A stretch of 42,907 nt of DNA. It comes from Geobacteraceae bacterium. GTDB lineage: Bacteria; Desulfobacterota; Desulfuromonadia; Desulfuromonadales; BM103. The position numbers were made by a program, and so were the translations under genes. The stretch's first letter is position 1. Every line of letters begins with the position of its first letter. Under the pieces are notes generated by a model, which saw only the letters and a list, made by a program, of their open reading frames with translations, did no database searches and was not told the origin of the DNA. The DNA lies in the NCBI GenBank assembly GCA_024641085.1, contig JAHEDT010000024.1, positions 1-42,907 of the forward strand. Direction: 5' to 3'. This document shows positions 1 to 8,117 of the stretch, in pieces.

Positions 1-16
1 TTTCACAAAAAATGCA
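1..16. repeat. Truncated copy of the GGGGTCAGGTCTACACA repeat at the window edge
   Basis: The first 16 bases, TTTCACAAAAAATGCA, are the exact reverse complement of 5139-5154, which lies in the right arm of the large palindrome at 5101-5171. The match stops at base 17. The window therefore probably begins inside a third copy of the repeat, whose diagnostic GGGGTCAGGTCTACACA part would lie just upstream. A 16-base AT-rich match could be chance, so confidence is moderate. Confidence 0.5.
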
Positions 17-150
17 ACACGAAACGCGACCAGGGACGTGCAACAGATTTTTAAAAGTTTTCTTTGACTGTGAATGCCTCGCACTTCTCCTTTGCAGCCT
101 TTCTGCTAAGATGAAGAGGCGCCTGGTATGGAGCAAGATCGTCGAGACAA

Positions 151-189
151 CCTTCACCAAGCCTGACTTGCCGCGCTGCGCGTTGCGGT
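151..189 (+). repeat. Short repeat TTCACCAAGCC...GCCGC...GCGG, copy 1
   Basis: A motif TTCACCAAGCCtGACttGCCGC followed by GCGG recurs at 9703-9735 as TTCACCAAGCCgGACcaGCCGC with GCGGC. In both copies the GCCGC/GCGG arms can pair. Both lie upstream of unrelated plus-strand genes. Both can be read in frame as a short peptide containing TFTKPD, but neither is in an ORF with other coding support. The nature of the motif is unknown. Confidence 0.35.
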
Positions 190-213
190 GGTTCGGCGGA
201 AAATGACCGCAAT

Positions 214-837
214 ATGATTAATGAGGTACCCAAGACACCGCTGCAGCGTGGCAGCATGGACCCCGACCCCATCAGGCAGTTTGTTCGTTGGTTCCAGGAC
301 GCTGAACACGCCGAGATCCCGCTGCCCAATGCGATGACCCTGGCCACTTCGAGCCGCCAGGGGAAGCCCGCGGCGCGCATGGTCCTGCTCAAGGGCGTCG
401 ATGAGCGAGGCTTCGTCTTTTACACAAACTATGAGAGCCGAAAGGCACAAGATTTAAGGGTAAATCCATTTGCCGCCCTGGTGTTTTGCTGGCTACCGTT
501 GTCGCGCCAGGTCAGGATCGAAGGCGCCGTGGAGCCAGTGGAACGCGGCGAATCCGACCTGTATTTTGCCAGTCGACCCAGGGGTCATCAAATCGAAGCC
601 CATGCCTCGTCGCAGAGCCAGGTCATCGAAGACCGATTGTTCCTGGAGCAGCAGTTTAAAGATGTGGCCGAGAAGTTCGCAGGCCAGTCCGTGCCGCGTC
701 CACCGCATTGGGGAGGCTTCCGGGTGGTACCCGAAATGCTGGAATTTTGGCAGGAAGGGGACAACCGGCTCCACGACCGGCTGCGTTATCGGCGCGACAA
801 CGCCGGTCTCTGGGTGATAGAGCGCTTGGCTCCGTAA
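214..837 (+). CDS. pdxH: Pyridoxamine 5'-phosphate oxidase PdxH
   Basis: This FMN enzyme oxidises pyridoxamine or pyridoxine 5'-phosphate to pyridoxal 5'-phosphate with oxygen, the last step of B6 cofactor synthesis and salvage in the cytoplasm. The 207 residues match the usual length. Visible family motifs are RMVLLKG (55-61, FMN phosphate contact), YTNYESRKAQD (70-80), FCWLPLSRQVRIEG (91-104), PPHWGGFRVVPEMLEFWQ (163-180), RLHDR (185-189, substrate and FMN contacts) and the classic C-terminal ERLAP. The ATG at 214 gives a normal short leader before the conserved core. No strong ribosome binding site is visible. It is a stand-alone gene; the next gene starts 160 bp downstream. The family assignment is secure. 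Confidence 0.96.
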   Translation: MINEVPKTPLQRGSMDPDPIRQFVRWFQDAEHAEIPLPNAMTLATSSRQGKPAARMVLLKGVDERGFVFYTNYESRKAQDLRVNPFAALVFCWLPLSRQVRIEGAVEPVERGESDLYFASRPRGHQIEAHASSQSQVIEDRLFLEQQFKDVAEKFAGQSVPRPPHWGGFRVVPEMLEFWQEGDNRLHDRLRYRRDNAGLWVIERLAP

Positions 838-997
838 TGCGTTGCCCTGATAGTATCTTGGCTGCCAAGGGGTGGCGCTGTCTCATGGATCTTGCGCAAA
901 AATCCCTATAGCATGGGTTCAGTAGATCTTTGATCCGATGTGGAGGCTGCACGATTCTGACGGGAGGCCTGGTTTCACAGAATGGCGGTGTGAGTTT

Positions 998-1867
998 ATG
1001 CGCAAAGGCCGGCCAAGCAGAACGGCATTAAAGGTCGCGCTGGCAATCATTTCCCTTGGGGCAAAGCCGGGAATGGAAAAGTTGCTGCCGCCCGGCATTG
1101 TCCAGGCGACGGCAGAGTTGCTCGTCGCTTCCGGTGCGGCGGGGAGAAGAACCGTACGTTGGGCCGGATCCAGGCTGGCGCTGTCTGTGTACGAGGCGTT
1201 CGACTGGATGCTGCCGGGCCAGTTTGAGGCCTTTGCCGGCAGAAAAGTCTTCTTTGAGCGTCAGGTTCGGGACGGTCTCGACGCAGGTGCCCGCCAGGTC
1301 CTCGTGCTCGGCGCCGGCTATGATACGCTTGGCTGGCGATTGGCCCCGGAATTCCCGAACGTCCGCTTCCTTGAAATTGACCATCCGGCCACAGCCCATC
1401 TTAAGGCAAAAGGCATTGCCGCAATGGGACGACCGGAGAATCTCTGCCTGATAGCGGAAGATCTCGGCAAGCGGCAACTTGTGGATTTGCTCAAGTCCAA
1501 TGCAACCTGGAATCCGCACGCCCGAACGGTCATCCTCGCCGAAGGCCTTGTCATGTACCTGTCACCCGAAGCGGTCTCCAGCTTATTTTGTCAGTGCGCC
1601 GCACTGGTTGGGAGCGGCAGCCGGTTCGCCTTTAGCTATTTTGCGCGCGGTGCCGATGGACGGCCTGATGCGGGCCGATGGACGGGGTTGATGCTGTGGC
1701 TGCAAAAAGCTGTTGGCGAGCCATGGATCTGGAGTATTCGGCCTGAAGAGCTTGGCTCGTTCCTAGAGCGCGCGGGTTGGCGAATCGCCCCGGAGCTGGT
1801 GGAATTATCCGGCCTGCGTGGCGTTGAATTCTATGCTGTGGCGACCAACAGAGCTTATGAACGGTGA
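998..1867 (+). CDS. Class I SAM-dependent methyltransferase (LCMT/TIGR00027-like)
   Basis: This is a 289-residue predicted methyltransferase of the leucine carboxyl methyltransferase-like group. The SAM-binding glycine motif VLVLGAGYDT lies near residues 101-110, followed by the acidic strand end FLEIDHP (about 124-130). The ILAEGLVMYL segment (about 178-187), typical of TIGR00027 proteins, follows. The frame is open from 938, but the ATG at 998 is preferred because the upstream 20 residues resemble no family sequence. The N-terminal 60 residues are basic and hydrophobic. The substrate cannot be read from sequence; relatives modify small molecules or polyketide-like acids. It faces msrA across an 80-bp gap containing a hairpin at 1897-1914. 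Confidence 0.85.
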   Translation: MRKGRPSRTALKVALAIISLGAKPGMEKLLPPGIVQATAELLVASGAAGRRTVRWAGSRLALSVYEAFDWMLPGQFEAFAGRKVFFERQVRDGLDAGARQVLVLGAGYDTLGWRLAPEFPNVRFLEIDHPATAHLKAKGIAAMGRPENLCLIAEDLGKRQLVDLLKSNATWNPHARTVILAEGLVMYLSPEAVSSLFCQCAALVGSGSRFAFSYFARGADGRPDAGRWTGLMLWLQKAVGEPWIWSIRPEELGSFLERAGWRIAPELVELSGLRGVEFYAVATNRAYER

Positions 1868-1896
1868 CCAGGTTCATCGTGCTTAGGGACATAGTC

Positions 1897-1914
1897 TGAG
1901 GTCTGACGACCTCA
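1897..1914. terminator. Hairpin between convergent genes, weak terminator candidate
   Basis: TGAGGTC, a four-base loop TGAC, and GACCTCA form a perfect 7-bp stem between the convergent methyltransferase and msrA genes. No T-run follows on either strand. An intrinsic terminator is therefore only possible, and an mRNA-end stabilising hairpin is equally likely. Confidence 0.35.
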
Positions 1915-1948
1915 CGGTCAACTCCGTTCTTCTCGATAACGCCCTGGG

Positions 1949-2539
1949 TCAATGGGTGGCCTTGTCACCCCAGATGGTCCTTAAACGGTTATCTCGACCG
2001 CAGTTATAACGGTAGTAGTAGTATTGTATGGGGTTGTTCTTGGCATAGTCCTGGTGGACACTCTCGTCCCCCTTGATAGGATAGAAGGTCGCGGCCTCCA
2101 GGATCGGGGTGACCACTTTTTTGCCAGGAAACTGCGCAGCAACTCGCTTTTTCGATTCCTCGGCAATTCTTCGTTCTTCTGCATTGGCAACAAAGATGGC
2201 ACTTAAATAGCTGTGCCCTCGATCGCAGAACTGCCCGCCATCGTCAAATGGATCGATATTCACCCAGTAATGGTCGAGCACCTGCTGGTAACTGACCACT
2301 TTAGGGTCATAGGTGATTTCGACCGCTTCGTAGTGCCCATCGTGGTTGCCGTAGTAGGTTGGATCTTTCAGCGTGCCGCCGGTAAAGCCGGAGACCACGT
2401 CGGTGACCCCCTCGAGTTTTCCAAAGTCCGACTCCATGCACCAGAAGCAGCCACCGGCCAGGACCGTTTTGTCGGCCAGGGCATGCCCGGAACCAAAGAT
2501 CAGCATGGAGAACAGGATCAGGATCAGTTTGCTAGTCAT
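1949..2539 (-). CDS. msrA: Exported peptide methionine-S-sulfoxide reductase MsrA
   Basis: MsrA reduces the S-epimer of methionine sulfoxide in oxidised proteins. The 196-residue protein starts with a signal peptide (hydrophobic to about residue 21, ending GHALA), so it acts in the periplasm. GCFWCME at 30-36 contains the catalytic Cys31. A further Cys sits in GQFCDRGHSYLS, and the NCGRDNR segment near the C terminus supplies a likely resolving cysteine. The ATG at 2539 is preceded by GAAGGAG. It lies 85 bp downstream of msrB on the same strand, so the two probably form an operon covering both sulfoxide epimers. Confidence 0.95.
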   Translation of the reverse strand: MTSKLILILFSMLIFGSGHALADKTVLAGGCFWCMESDFGKLEGVTDVVSGFTGGTLKDPTYYGNHDGHYEAVEITYDPKVVSYQQVLDHYWVNIDPFDDGGQFCDRGHSYLSAIFVANAEERRIAEESKKRVAAQFPGKKVVTPILEAATFYPIKGDESVHQDYAKNNPIQYYYYRYNCGRDNRLRTIWGDKATH

Positions 2540-2624
2540 ATAAACTCCTTCGAAGTCTCTGGAGACTCAGGATAGTTAAGCGTTAAATCCCTGGCGTTCA
2601 CGCCGGGAGGCCATGACGCGTCGA

Positions 2625-3272
2625 TCACTTGAACAACGTCGCGTATTCGGCGTAGCCTTCTTTAACCAGGTCGACCTTGGGAATGAAGCGCAAGGCAGCA
2701 GAATTCATGCAGTAGCGCAAACCGGTCGGCGCCGGGCCGTCCGGAAACACATGACCAAGATGCGCGTCGGCCTGCTTGCTGCGGATTTCGGTGCGTACCG
2801 AGAAAAGGCCGCGGTCTTGTTTCTCGACGATTTCGTCAGGATTCAGCGGCCTGGTGAAACTCGGCCAGCCGGTCCCCGATTCATACTTGTCGATCGAACT
2901 GAACAGCGGTGCGCCGGAGATGATGTCGACGTAGATCCCCGGCTCGTGGTTGTCCCAGTAGGGATTGTTGAACGGAGGCTCGGTGCCGTTCTTCCGGGTG
3001 ACCTTGTACTGGAGAGGAGTCAGCCGGTTGCGGAGTTCAGTATCACTCGGGATCATGGCCTGGGTCCTTTTCATGGTGTTTCCCTGCATGTTCATATCGT
3101 TTTGCTTCATCATATCATCCGTTTCCATTTTCATGCCACCGTGCTGCATCGATTGCGATGTGGCCATGTCGCCGGTCTTGGTCGTAGTGTCGTCCATCTC
3201 CATGCTCTGCGCCTGGAGGGCTCCGAGCAAGACCAGGGTTGCGCTGATCATGACGCTTGTCATGGTTTTCAT
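2625..3272 (-). CDS. msrB: Exported MsrB with methionine-rich leader segment
   Basis: MsrB reduces methionine-R-sulfoxide. Residues 1-21 are a signal peptide. Residues 24-73 are an unusual low-complexity segment with 12 methionines, many aspartates and His44. The SelR/MsrB domain follows from about residue 78: [15 protein letters not shown] (122-139), HLGHVFPDG (171-179) and [13 protein letters not shown] (187-199), with catalytic Cys188. Cys188 is the only cysteine in the protein, so both the zinc CXXC pairs and a resolving cysteine are absent. The start at 3272 is chosen over 3284 because the upstream ATG is part of the GGAGG ribosome site and adds a charged stretch before the signal peptide. 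It is the first gene of an msrB-msrA pair. Confidence 0.92.
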   Translation of the reverse strand: MKTMTSVMISATLVLLGALQAQSMEMDDTTTKTGDMATSQSMQHGGMKMETDDMMKQNDMNMQGNTMKRTQAMIPSDTELRNRLTPLQYKVTRKNGTEPPFNNPYWDNHEPGIYVDIISGAPLFSSIDKYESGTGWPSFTRPLNPDEIVEKQDRGLFSVRTEIRSKQADAHLGHVFPDGPAPTGLRYCMNSAALRFIPKVDLVKEGYAEYATLFK

Positions 3273-3277
3273 AGTGT

Positions 3278-3282
3278 CCTCC
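3278..3282 (-). promoter_or_regulatory. Ribosome binding site fixing the msrB start
   Basis: GGAGG lies five bases before the ATG at 3272 on the minus strand. It overlaps an in-frame ATG at 3284, which favours the downstream start. Confidence 0.7.
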
Positions 3283-3284
3283 AT

Positions 3285-3741
3285 CTTTTGTGTTTCAGTC
3301 GCTTCATGTCCGATTGGGTCGTTGCATGGTTGAAGCCTACCGGAACTGTTTAAAGGACGTTTAACGGAGGTGTAAAGTTTTGGTAAAGATTGGCGCCAGG
3401 GACACTATGGGTTGTTTCCCGTAGGGAGATACGTGGGGGAGCCCGAGATGATTTGTTCACCTTTTGAGACGCAACGCGCCTCGTTATCTCGGCTTTCAGG
3501 TGAAGGCATCACTAAACGATTTGACTTTTCTGTTGGACAACCAGTTGCTCAATCTGCCCATGGTCTGCCTGCCTGGATACGGTCGGTTGTGTCGCCGCCT
3601 GGATCGTCTTCCTGACATGTCATTGTACCAGAATCCGCTAAACGTTTGGTTTCTGCCCGCACAACAAGCAACCCTGCTTATTTTTTAATCAACTGCGGCC
3701 ATGCATCCCTCCTAACCTGCTATTATCTTTAAATTCATATC
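3285..3741. other. Long intergenic region without a supported gene
   Basis: This stretch separates the divergent msrB and amtB genes. Short plus-strand open frames (3412-3615 and 3464-3688) have no ribosome site or recognisable family and are not called. It presumably carries the msrB promoter and activator sites for the sigma-54 promoter at 3742. I could not pick out a convincing NtrC-type dyad by eye. Confidence 0.5.
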
Positions 3742-3757
3742 TGGCACGCTGGTTGCT
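3742..3757 (+). promoter_or_regulatory. Sigma-54 (RpoN) promoter of amtB
   Basis: TGGCACG-N4-TTGCT matches the -24/-12 consensus with the required GG (3743-3744) and GC (3755-3756) dinucleotides at the correct 10-base spacing. Transcription would begin near 3768, about 38 bp upstream of the amtB ATG. Sigma-54 and NtrC control of ammonium transporters is well established, which supports the call. Confidence 0.88.
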
Positions 3758-3805
3758 CTGTAAGAAAGTTGGCACTGAAGCCAAAGCTGTCTCGGAGGAT
3801 CAAAG

Positions 3806-5077
3806 ATGACCCGACTTCTCAAACTGCTGGCCCTGCCGTTGGCCTTTTTCCTGCTCACCTCAACCGCGCTGGCGGCCGAAGGCCTGGACACCGGGGATAC
3901 CGCCTGGATGCTGGTTTCGTCGGCCCTGGTCCTGGTCATGCTCCCCGGACTCGCGCTCTTCTACGGCGGCATGGTCCGTTCGAAGAACGTGCTGTCGACC
4001 AGCATGCACACCTTTGCGGCCATGGCGATCATCGGCGTCCAGTGGATCGCCTTCGGCTACAGCCTCGCCTTCGGCGGGTCCGGGGCCCTGATTGGCGGCC
4101 TCGACCACCTGTTCCTCAACGGGATCACCCCGGATAGCCTGACCGGGACGATCCCCACCTACGTGTTCGTGATGTTTCAGGGAATGTTCGCCATCATCAC
4201 CCCGGCCCTGATCTCCGGAGCGGTGGCCGAGCGCATGAAGTTTTCCACCTACTGTGTCTTCATCCTGCTCTGGGCGACCCTGGTCTACGATCCGCTGTGC
4301 CACTGGGTGTGGGGCCCCGGCGGTTGGCTGGCGGCCCTGGGCGCGCTCGACTTCGCCGGCGGCACGGTCGTTCATCTCTCCTCGGGGATCAGCGCCCTGA
4401 TGATCGCCTTGCTGCTCGGTAAGCGTATCGGCTATCCGATGGAACGCATGACACCGCACAACCTGCCGATGACCCTGCTCGGCGCCGGCCTGCTGTGGTT
4501 CGGCTGGTTCGGCTTCAATGCCGGTAGCGCCCTGAGCTCGGGCGGAAGCGCGGCGCTGGCGTTTGCTACCACTCAGACCGCGGCGGCCGCCGGGGCCCTG
4601 TCGTGGATGATGATTGAATGGTTCCACGCCGGCAAACCAAGTGCTCTGGGCGCAGCCTCGGGGATCATCGCCGGACTCGTGGTCATCACGCCCGCCGCCG
4701 GCTTCGTGACTCCCGGCTGGGCGCTGCTGATGGGCATTTCCGCCGGACCGGTCTGCTACTTTGGCGTGATCATGAAGCACCGTTTTGGCTACGACGACTC
4801 CCTGGACGCCTTCGGCATTCACGGCATGGGGGGCGCATGGGGCGCCGTCGCTACCGGGATCTTCGCCACCGTCGGGGCCACCGGCCTGATCAGCGGCAAC
4901 CTGCATCAACTCGGGGTCCAGCTGCTTGGCGTAGTCGCCGCCGGGGCGTATGCGGTGGTCGTCACCCTGGGGCTGCTCTTTATCCTCGGCAAGACCATGG
5001 GCCTGCGCGTCGAAAAAGACGACGAACGGAGAGGCCTCGACCAGTCGTCCCACTCGGAATCCGGCTACAACTACTGA
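3806..5077 (+). CDS. amtB: Ammonium transporter AmtB
   Basis: This Amt/Rh-family channel conducts ammonium under nitrogen limitation. It is 423 residues, with a cleavable-looking signal peptide (1-23, ending ALAA) as in E. coli AmtB, then about eleven membrane segments. The twin pore histidines are visible as His190 in GGTVVHLSSG and His339 in DAFGIHGMGGAWG. The conserved aspartate is Asp182 in ALDFAGG. The extracellular GLALFYGGMVRSKNVLS signature is at about 48-65. GGAGG stands upstream of the ATG. A sigma-54 promoter lies at 3742-3757. The usual partner gene glnK (PII) is absent on both sides: msrB is upstream and a palindromic repeat then DUF2339 is downstream. Confidence 0.97.
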   Translation: MTRLLKLLALPLAFFLLTSTALAAEGLDTGDTAWMLVSSALVLVMLPGLALFYGGMVRSKNVLSTSMHTFAAMAIIGVQWIAFGYSLAFGGSGALIGGLDHLFLNGITPDSLTGTIPTYVFVMFQGMFAIITPALISGAVAERMKFSTYCVFILLWATLVYDPLCHWVWGPGGWLAALGALDFAGGTVVHLSSGISALMIALLLGKRIGYPMERMTPHNLPMTLLGAGLLWFGWFGFNAGSALSSGGSAALAFATTQTAAAAGALSWMMIEWFHAGKPSALGAASGIIAGLVVITPAAGFVTPGWALLMGISAGPVCYFGVIMKHRFGYDDSLDAFGIHGMGGAWGAVATGIFATVGATGLISGNLHQLGVQLLGVVAAGAYAVVVTLGLLFILGKTMGLRVEKDDERRGLDQSSHSESGYNY

Positions 5078-5097
5078 TCCATCAGCGAATACATCTG

Positions 5098-5174
5098 AAG
5101 GGGGTCAGGTCTACACATTTCACATTTTTTGCATTTGATGCATTTTTTGTGAAATGTGTAGACCTGACCCCTTT
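5098..5174. repeat. Large perfect palindromic repeat, REP-like, likely also a terminator
   Basis: A 24-base arm beginning GGGGTCAGGTCTACACA (5101-5124) is matched by its exact reverse complement at 5148-5171. The 23-base centre holds a second, nested stem (TGCAT/ATGCA, 5130-5142). The right arm ends in CCCCTTTT, so RNA from amtB would fold into a very long hairpin followed by a short U-run. One arm recurs exactly at 29713-29736 and a fragment lies at 1-16. I recall similar GGGGTCAGGTCTACACATTT sequences next to REP-associated Y1 (IS200-like) transposase genes in proteobacteria. No transposase is present here. Confidence 0.85.
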
Positions 5175-5415
5175 TAACTATTCCCGGACTTCGGTTGTCT
5201 GTTTGATAATATGAAATATTGCCATGTCGCGGGGCGGTTTGCAGGATGGCGAGATTGTATTTGCTGGTTGGGTGCTGTGATGCCTGATTTTGTTGTTTGT
5301 GCAGTCGTTGCAAATGTTTGCTTGCCTCAATCCTGCACACGGTGCACTCTAGTTAACATCCACGGTTATCTTACCCGGTACGCCTTAAACAAAAACAGCC
5401 ATAACGGGATTACTG

Positions 5416-8058
5416 ATGGAATCTATTGTAGGCGTTTTAATTGGCATCCTTATTGGTATTGTGGCATTGGCAAGGGCCACTTCCGCGCATGTTAAAATCC
5501 ATCGACTGAACAGAATTATTGACGACCTGTCAAGTCAGCTGCGTGCAGAAAAAGAGGCCACAGCCAGGCAACGGCATGCCACACCCGTTTCGCAGCAGGA
5601 CGCCAGTGAACGCACGACAACTGAACAGGAGCCGGAAGAACTGAACTTCAGCTTCTCTCAACCCGGGCAAGGACGTGAAGGAGATGCTGCTGAGCACTTT
5701 GGACCCCCTCTGGCCGGTGAATTTCCAGGATTTAACCCCCTTAATTTTGTTGAACAGTTTAAAGCTCGATGGATGGTCTGGCTGGGCGGCCTCTGTATCA
5801 GCCTGGCGGGGGTTTTCCTGGTTAAATATTCAATAGATCAGGGATACCTCGGCCCACTCGCCAGGGTAACTCTGGGGCTTGTGACCGGCATCGTTCTGCA
5901 TATTGCTGCCGAATGGTGGCGAAGTAGAAACTCCGAACGCTACGGTTCGATTGCTGCCCTGGCCGGAGGCGCGAGCATCACCCTGTTCGCCGCCCTGCTT
6001 GCGGCCCTCCACCTCTATCACCTCTGGCCGCCGATAGTCGTCTTCGTTTGCCTGGCAGCGGTTTCCATCGCAACAATGTGGTTGGCACTGCTTCATGGTC
6101 CGATACTTGCCATCCTGGGGATACTAGGCGCTTACCTTGTCCCGGTTCTGGTCGACACCGGCAGCCAGAACATCAATGGTGCACTCCTCTACAGCCTGAT
6201 TATTTCAGCATCAGCTTTCTTGTTGATGCGCTGGGTTTATCGCAGCTGGCTCTGGTGGGGGACCATGGCCGGAGGCCTTTTCTGGTTTTCTATTGCGGTC
6301 TTGCAAAACCAGGCGGGGAGCTGGGTCGCGATTTACCTTACTATCTTCGGCTATCTGATGCTTGCCTTGCAGGGAGGAGATTTCCTCCTGCAAACTGCGA
6401 CAGCAAGGGCTGCAGGAGCACGGTTCTTTCGCGGTAAAGATATCAGTTTCCTGACCGATCACCGGTCCCTGAGCCTGCTGATACTGATCGCTGCTCAATG
6501 TTACGTGATGATTTCCAACCCTGACTGGCCTGAGGGAATCATGCAGTGGCTGCCGCTGGCTGTTCTGGTCCTGGTGTCCTCTCGCCACAATCAAAATCAC
6601 GAGATTCTCCCGTGGTTGGCACTGCTTGGTTATGCTGCCGCCATCATCGTCGCGGTCTCCCAGCAAAGCAATGCCTGGACTCGAGAGGCCTTCCAGGATG
6701 CCAACCAGCCTGCGTTCATGCTGCTTTTGCTGGCCATTGCCTTGACCTTTTCAGCGTTCTCTTTCTGGAATCGAAAGAAGGTCGCCAGTGCCAATCTGAA
6801 TGCCTCCCTGACATGGTTGGCCCCCGTTGTCTGCATGGCAGTTATTTACCTCTGTCAGAAGGAAATCCGCGGGGACCTTTCCTGGGGCCTCGGAGTTTTG
6901 CTGTTGGGAGCGATCTATGCGGTAGTTGCCGCGCAGGAAATGCAAAAGGGCAGGAAAGGCCAGAATACAGCCTGGCTGATCATTGCGACCCATGCCGCTT
7001 ATTCCATGGCGGCTACGATCATGTTCTCTCAGGCATCATTGACCCTTGCTCTTGCTCTCCAGGTTGTTTCTCTGGTCTGGATCAGTCAACGATTCGCGCT
7101 TTCGCATATTGATTATGTGATCAAGGCGGTTGTCGCTGTCGTTGTCATGCGCTTGACACTGAATCCCTGGTTATTCACATATCCGGATGAAGTCCACTGG
7201 TCGCTCTGGACATATGGGGGCAGCTTTGCCGCCGTTGCCACTGGAGCCTGGCTTTGCACGTCGAAAACCAACCTTCGGCCATGGCTGGAAGGTGCCGCAA
7301 TCCATTTGCTGATTCTCTTTCTGAATACCGAGTTGCGTTACTGGTTCTACGATGGACAAGTCTTTGCTTACCAATATTCCTTCAACGAGGCCGCAATCAA
7401 CACCAACCTCTGGGCGGCGATGGCGATGATTTACCTGCGTCGCAGCTACGTCGCGTTTTCGGCGCGGAAGGTCTATGAAATAGCGGCTTACGTCCTCATG
7501 TTTATGGCCGTACTAAACTTCGTGCGATTGCTTACCCTGGGCAACCCCCTGTTCGGTCATCAGGTTGTCAGCAGTCGCCCCATCTGGAACGGCCTGCTGG
7601 TCGCCTACGGCCTGCCGGTGCTGATGTGGTTGGTCTCCTCGAGGTATTTTGTCGAAAACTTCCGTAAAGGGTTTCAGCTCTTTGCCGTCTTCAGCTTCTG
7701 GTTTTTTGTTTCTGTCGAAATTCGCCATTTATGGCAGGGTGGTGAAAACCTACGTCTGACGATGCCTGTCAGTGACGGCGAGCTTTACTCTTATTCCTTA
7801 GCCTGGCTGTTAATCGGTGTTGCCGCGTTCGTTTTCGGTATTGTCCGGCAGCACAAAAATAGCTATCAGGCGGGGCTGGCTCTATTGGGATTGGTCATCG
7901 CCAAAATCTTTATCTTAGACATGGCTGACTTGCAGGGGATTCTAAGGGTCCTTTCGTTTATGGGCCTCGGCCTCTGCTTGCTGGGGCTTGCATTCCTGCA
8001 TCAGTACTTAGAAAGACATCGGGAGGCGGGCGGGGAAAAGGCAGCTGGTGAGCCATAA
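5416..8058 (+). CDS. DUF2339 multi-pass membrane protein
   Basis: This 880-residue protein has an N-terminal hydrophobic helix (about 4-20) and a charged, probably coiled-coil segment (about 28-55). A low-complexity polar linker runs to about 105. More than twenty closely packed hydrophobic segments then continue to a basic C terminus. The layout and the WMVWLGGLCISLAGVFLVKYSI opening of the membrane part are typical of DUF2339 (predicted inner-membrane proteins of unknown function). The ATG at 5416 has no strong ribosome site. The gene stands alone: the palindromic repeat is upstream and a convergent gre-like gene is downstream. No function can be assigned. Confidence 0.85.
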   Translation: MESIVGVLIGILIGIVALARATSAHVKIHRLNRIIDDLSSQLRAEKEATARQRHATPVSQQDASERTTTEQEPEELNFSFSQPGQGREGDAAEHFGPPLAGEFPGFNPLNFVEQFKARWMVWLGGLCISLAGVFLVKYSIDQGYLGPLARVTLGLVTGIVLHIAAEWWRSRNSERYGSIAALAGGASITLFAALLAALHLYHLWPPIVVFVCLAAVSIATMWLALLHGPILAILGILGAYLVPVLVDTGSQNINGALLYSLIISASAFLLMRWVYRSWLWWGTMAGGLFWFSIAVLQNQAGSWVAIYLTIFGYLMLALQGGDFLLQTATARAAGARFFRGKDISFLTDHRSLSLLILIAAQCYVMISNPDWPEGIMQWLPLAVLVLVSSRHNQNHEILPWLALLGYAAAIIVAVSQQSNAWTREAFQDANQPAFMLLLLAIALTFSAFSFWNRKKVASANLNASLTWLAPVVCMAVIYLCQKEIRGDLSWGLGVLLLGAIYAVVAAQEMQKGRKGQNTAWLIIATHAAYSMAATIMFSQASLTLALALQVVSLVWISQRFALSHIDYVIKAVVAVVVMRLTLNPWLFTYPDEVHWSLWTYGGSFAAVATGAWLCTSKTNLRPWLEGAAIHLLILFLNTELRYWFYDGQVFAYQYSFNEAAINTNLWAAMAMIYLRRSYVAFSARKVYEIAAYVLMFMAVLNFVRLLTLGNPLFGHQVVSSRPIWNGLLVAYGLPVLMWLVSSRYFVENFRKGFQLFAVFSFWFFVSVEIRHLWQGGENLRLTMPVSDGELYSYSLAWLLIGVAAFVFGIVRQHKNSYQAGLALLGLVIAKIFILDMADLQGILRVLSFMGLGLCLLGLAFLHQYLERHREAGGEKAAGEP

Positions 8059-8080
8059 CACGATACAGGAGGACATAAGT

Positions 8081-8096
8081 CGTGGACGCCTCCACG
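8081..8096. terminator. Short hairpin between convergent genes
   Basis: CGTGGA-CGCC-TCCACG forms a 6-bp stem with a four-base loop between the DUF2339 and gre-like genes. There is no T-run on either side, so terminator activity is uncertain. Confidence 0.3.
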
Positions 8097-8117
8097 GAAG
8101 GGTCTCTAACCTCACCA

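Noticed and set aside
12-206. 64-residue open frame at the window start
   Set aside because: It has no ribosome site and no family resemblance. It begins inside the probable repeat fragment and overlaps the TTCACCAAGCC motif. Treated as noncoding.
2613-3353. Plus-strand open frame opposite msrB
   Set aside because: It is a shadow of the msrB codon pattern. The translation has no recognisable domain and lies fully across a secure gene.
3464-3688. 74-residue plus-strand frame upstream of amtB
   Set aside because: It has a weak start context and no recognisable family. Its end runs close to the sigma-54 promoter. Possible relic, but not supported.
3860-5053. 397-residue minus-strand frame opposite amtB
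   Set aside because: It is an antisense frame produced by high GC at third positions of amtB. Its composition is low complexity and no domain is visible.
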